Shown here: in pieces, positions 6,660 to 9,015 of the stretch
Layout: each line of letters opens with the position of its first letter
Position numbering within the stretch: the stretch's first letter is position 1
The notes under the pieces: model-generated
Told to the model about the DNA's origin: nothing
Databases searched by the model: none
The model's input: the letters and a program-made list of their open reading frames with translations, nothing else
Assembly (NCBI GenBank): GCA_003456125.1
Contig: DMPD01000115.1
Coordinates: 1-9,015 of the forward strand
Length of the DNA: 9,015 nt
Direction: 5' to 3'
Source of the DNA: Cyanobacteria bacterium UBA8156
GTDB taxonomy: Bacteria; Cyanobacteriota; Cyanobacteriia; Pseudanabaenales; Pseudanabaenaceae
Position numbers and translations under genes: made by a program

Positions 6660-8528
6660 CTAACTAAGACACCCCAAGGTATCGCGGCTGGGGCGACGGG
6701 TACCGGGCACTTTGCCCCCCACGGTTGCGCACAAATACAAGCGCAGGGGCGGCTCCAGGTTCCGCACGCCGGTAAAATCCGCATCCAAGACGCTGTCGAG
6801 GGGGCCAGCGGCAATGCCCTGGAGGTTGGCGTTTTGGAGGTTGGCCGCAGACAGGTCGGTTAAATTCAGGGTGGCAAAACTGAGGTCGGCCCGTTGGAGG
6901 TTGGCGTAAATTAGGCGGGCATGGCGCAGGTCGGTGGAGCGGAGGTCGGCATCGGTGAGGATGGAGGCTTCCAGGCGGGCTTGGGTGAGATCGGCACCCG
7001 TGAGGAGAGCCCCCCGCAGGTCGGTTTTGAGGAGGTTGGCATCGGTGAGGTCGGCTTGGGAGAAATCGGCTTTTTGCAGGTCGGCCAAACCAAAATCGGT
7101 GCGGCGGAGGTCGGCTTGACGGGCTTCACTTTGCTGGAGGTTGGCCCCATAGAATCGAGACTGGGACAGTTGGCTGCGGTTGAAGCGGGTGCCCACCAGG
7201 CTGGCCTCGGAAAATTCGCCATTGGCGAAGTTGGCCTCTTGCAAATCGGCTCCGTCGAGAATGGCCCCCCGCAACAGAATGCCGCTGGCCTCGCTCTGGT
7301 TGAAGCGGGCCCCCCGCAAATCGCTGCTTTGGAATTGGCTGTTTTGGAGGCGGGCCCCCCGCAAATCAATGCCGGGCAACGCTACGCTGTTGAGGGTCAC
7401 GCCGCTGAGATCCACCCCCCGAAAATCCCGCCGACCCCGTTGATAGTCTGCCAACAAGGCTTCCCGCGTCATGGGTACCAACGGCACCACGGCGGGTATC
7501 GGTGGTGGTGGCAAGGGTTGCGATCGCCCGATCGCCTGGGCCAGGTGCGTCACCCCGCCCAAACCCACCAAGGAGGCGGCGGCCAACGTCACGGGCGGCA
7601 ACCATACCGGTGGCTGTGCTTGCACCGCCCGCAACCGTTCCCAGGCTTGACCCCACCAGGGACGGCGATTGCCGCCGCACCACCCCAACAGGCGATCGCG
7701 ATGGGTTTGGACTTCCGGTTGGAGGCAGTGGGCAATTTTTTGCCAGAGGGGGGATTGGGCGGGGTTTTCAAAATCGATCCGGCGAAACAGCAGGTTGTTG
7801 CCGTCTTCGTGGAATTCCGCCCACAGTTCCGGCTGCACCAGCAGCAGTTGTACCGTCAACAACAACACTTCAAAGGAAAAGTCATCCAGCGAGGCATCAA
7901 AATCCTGTAGGGTGCGGTGGGGAGGTTGGTAGTTGGGGTGCCCCGCTTCCAACGCCCGTTTGCCGCTGAGGGCGGGTACCCACGAGCCGTCGTAATCTAC
8001 CAACTGAATCCGGCCATCCGCCAGCACCAGGATATTGCCGTGTTGCAGGTCGCCGTGGGCAAAACCAATCTCCCGCAACTCCTGTTGCATGCTCAGCAGC
8101 CGTCGGTACAGGTTTTGCAAAAGGGAGCGATCGCCCCGGTGTTGGGCTAGGTAGCGATCCAGCTCCAGACCGTCCACCCACTCCATTTTGAGGATGGGGT
8201 ACCACACCCCCTTCACCAAAATTCCCCGCTCCAAGTACTGAAAATTGACGGTGCAGGTGGGGTGATGCTTCATCAGGTGGGCCCCAATGGCCAAGTACCG
8301 CTCCCGGGTGTCGGGGGCCGGCGGCCGGGTAAAACACCGTACCGCCCAATTCACTTCCCGGTGCACCAGTTCGTAGACGGTGGCAAAGTTGCCCGACCAC
8401 ATCAAAATGCGGTTGTGCCGCCCCCGCCGCGGCTGCGATCGCCGCAACACCTCATCGGCAAAGCAAATTTGCGGATGCTGCAGGGCTTCCGTAAAGTCAA
8501 TGTTGAGGGGCCATGCCAATTCGTTCAT
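6660..8528 (-). CDS. Kinase-like protein with hydrophobic segment and C-terminal pentapeptide repeats
   Basis: A 622-residue fusion. Residues about 40-300 form a Ser/Thr-kinase-fold domain. It has a degenerate glycine loop (WSGNFATVYE, 44-53), a catalytic loop HGDLQHGNIL (158-167, D160 and N165) and a DYDG metal-binding motif (178-181) in place of DFG. GHPNYQPP (196-203) lies in the activation segment. At the VAIK position the sequence is WAVRCF with R64, so the invariant Lys is replaced by Arg. A hydrophobic stretch at about 311-332 could be one membrane helix, followed by a proline-rich linker (338-352). From 367 to 571 there are 41 pentapeptide repeats of the A(D/N)LXX type, expected to fold as a right-handed square beta-helix. 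A 50-residue tail follows. It starts 10 bp after the ccsA stop, so the two are probably in one transcript; no Shine-Dalgarno sequence is visible. Kinase/pentapeptide fusions are known in cyanobacteria (Synechocystis SpkB is one), but this N-terminal domain lacks a canonical active site. It could be an active atypical kinase or a pseudokinase, and the substrate is unknown. Confidence 0.88.
   Translation of the reverse strand: MNELAWPLNIDFTEALQHPQICFADEVLRRSQPRRGRHNRILMWSGNFATVYELVHREVNWAVRCFTRPPAPDTRERYLAIGAHLMKHHPTCTVNFQYLERGILVKGVWYPILKMEWVDGLELDRYLAQHRGDRSLLQNLYRRLLSMQQELREIGFAHGDLQHGNILVLADGRIQLVDYDGSWVPALSGKRALEAGHPNYQPPHRTLQDFDASLDDFSFEVLLLTVQLLLVQPELWAEFHEDGNNLLFRRIDFENPAQSPLWQKIAHCLQPEVQTHRDRLLGWCGGNRRPWWGQAWERLRAVQAQPPVWLPPVTLAAASLVGLGGVTHLAQAIGRSQPLPPPPIPAVVPLVPMTREALLADYQRGRRDFRGVDLSGVTLNSVALPGIDLRGARLQNSQFQSSDLRGARFNQSEASGILLRGAILDGADLQEANFANGEFSEASLVGTRFNRSQLSQSRFYGANLQQSEARQADLRRTDFGLADLQKADFSQADLTDANLLKTDLRGALLTGADLTQARLEASILTDADLRSTDLRHARLIYANLQRADLSFATLNLTDLSAANLQNANLQGIAAGPLDSVLDADFTGVRNLEPPLRLYLCATVGGKVPGTRRPSRDTLGCLS
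6816..7430 (-). repeat. 41 in-register pentapeptide repeats (15-bp coding periodicity)
   Basis: This is the part of the kinase-like gene that encodes residues 367-571. The central residue of each pentapeptide falls exactly every five positions, from F369 to L569 (41 in a row). It is Leu in 31 units, Phe in 8 and Ala in 2 (A414 and A469). No insertion or deletion breaks the register. At the DNA level the plus strand shows recurring GAGGTCGGC/GAGGTTGGC words spaced in multiples of 15 bp. The units are diverged, so this is an old protein repeat rather than a recent tandem duplication. Confidence 0.93.
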
Positions 8529-8538
8529 GGTGGGAAGA

Positions 8539-9015
8539 CTAGAGGAACCAGCCGTAACTGTGCAAGCCTTTGCCCAAAAAGTTCACACCGAGGTAGCACA
8601 CCCAAATGGTGGCCAAGCCCGCTACCGCTACCATCGCCGGTTTGCGGCCCTGCCAGCCTTTGGTGAGGCGCAAGTGCAAATAGGCGGCAAACACCAGCCA
8701 GACGATCGCCGACCAGGTTTCTTTGGGGTCCCAACTCCAGTAGGTGCCCCAAGCCTCGTTGGCCCAGACCGCCCCGGCCACAATGCCCACCGTCAACAAC
8801 AAAAAGCCCAAGCCAATGGTGCGGTAGCTGAGGTTGTCCAAGGTGTCGGCGACGGTCAGGGGACGCAGGGTCATGGTGAGGGTGGAAGCCGGTAAGGTCG
8901 CCAGGGCGATCGCCCCGTTGCCGGTGGCGGGGGCATTCGGTAGCGGTTGGGGGTGGGGCGGAGTCTTGGCTTGGCCGTTGAGGGTGCCCAAAGAGTTGCC
9001 CTGGAGGGGGACGGG
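8539..9015 (-). CDS. ccsA: Cytochrome c biogenesis protein CcsA (Ycf5), C-terminal part, 5' end outside window
   Basis: The C-terminal 158 codons of an integral membrane protein of the System II (Ccs) pathway, which with CcsB (Ccs1) delivers haem and attaches it to apocytochromes c on the lumenal/periplasmic side. The haem-handling WWD signature is clear: [18 protein letters not shown] at fragment residues 84-101. Two conserved His follow, one in YLH (fragment 114) and one in GLHSYGW (fragment 152); these fit the family's second membrane His and second external His. Three hydrophobic helices are visible (about fragment 65-84, 100-117 and 126-148). The protein ends GWFL, as usual for CcsA. The frame is open to the window edge; full-length members are about 320-350 residues, so roughly half is missing. 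Upstream of [13 protein letters not shown] is a Pro/Ala/Thr-rich low-complexity loop (fragment about 16-45). The kinase-like gene begins 10 bp after the stop. Confidence 0.95.
   Translation of the reverse strand, partial: PVPLQGNSLGTLNGQAKTPPHPQPLPNAPATGNGAIALATLPASTLTMTLRPLTVADTLDNLSYRTIGLGFLLLTVGIVAGAVWANEAWGTYWSWDPKETWSAIVWLVFAAYLHLRLTKGWQGRKPAMVAVAGLATIWVCYLGVNFLGKGLHSYGWFL

Larger units (their letters stand above)
790..8913. repeat. HIP1 octamers (GCGATCGC), 17 dispersed copies
   Basis: The exact palindrome GCGATCGC starts at 790, 985, 1329, 2813, 2873, 3919, 4618, 5136, 5880, 6141, 6424, 6627, 7520, 7692, 8127, 8435 and 8906. With G and C each near 0.3, about 0.3 copies would be expected in 9 kb. 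HIP1 is a known hallmark of many cyanobacterial genomes; its function is unsettled (methylation and DNA maintenance have been proposed). Every copy here lies inside a gene and none in the clpP upstream region. The coordinates span the first to the last copy; this is not one continuous element. Confidence 0.95.

Noticed and set aside
6921..7910. A 329-codon plus-strand open frame with a repetitive Gly/Val/Glu pattern every five residues.
   Set aside because: It is the antisense image of the pentapeptide repeats. The five-residue period comes from the 15-bp periodicity of the minus-strand gene, and the frame loses the pattern where the repeats end.
8539..8991. A complete 150-residue protein starting at a TTG at 8991.
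   Set aside because: The frame remains open to the window edge, and the sequence matches only the C-terminal half of CcsA, so this is a truncated view of a longer gene.

Overview
The window is a stretch of cyanobacterial chromosome. The octamer GCGATCGC (the HIP1 palindrome typical of many cyanobacteria) occurs 17 times in 9 kb, where roughly 0.3 would be expected by chance at this base composition. The gene content also fits: a CcsA/Ycf5-type cytochrome c biogenesis protein, a ClpP of cyanobacterial type, and a protein-kinase/pentapeptide-repeat fusion. The DNA is GC-rich (about 60% by eye). I cannot name the genus.

Layout. Four genes run rightward, then two run leftward. Positions 42-3061 hold a tight pair: an unrecognised basic, proline-rich protein with a beta-rich core, followed 8 bp later by a HerA/FtsK-superfamily ATPase with an unusual Walker A loop. 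After a 103-bp intergenic region comes clpP (3165-3758), then ileS (3798-6653) 39 bp downstream. The convergent leftward pair is the 3' part of ccsA (8539 to the right edge, 5' end outside the window) followed, 10 bp after its stop, by a membrane-anchored kinase-like protein ending in 41 uninterrupted pentapeptide repeats (6660-8528). The stop codons of ileS and the kinase-like gene are separated by only 6 bp.

How the genes relate. clpP (protein turnover) and ileS (isoleucine charging) are housekeeping genes that may share a transcript. ccsA attaches haem to c-type cytochromes on the lumenal/periplasmic side of the membrane. The kinase-like gene behind it is placed to be co-transcribed with it, but a functional link is not shown by the sequence. 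The first pair looks like a two-gene unit: a motor ATPase plus a candidate nucleic-acid-binding partner.

No RNA gene, mobile element, CRISPR array or convincing intrinsic terminator was found. There is no gene-free stretch above about 105 bp. The region is mostly ordinary. The parts that deserve a second look are the ATPase pair and the kinase/pentapeptide fusion, which has an Arg in place of the invariant kinase Lys.
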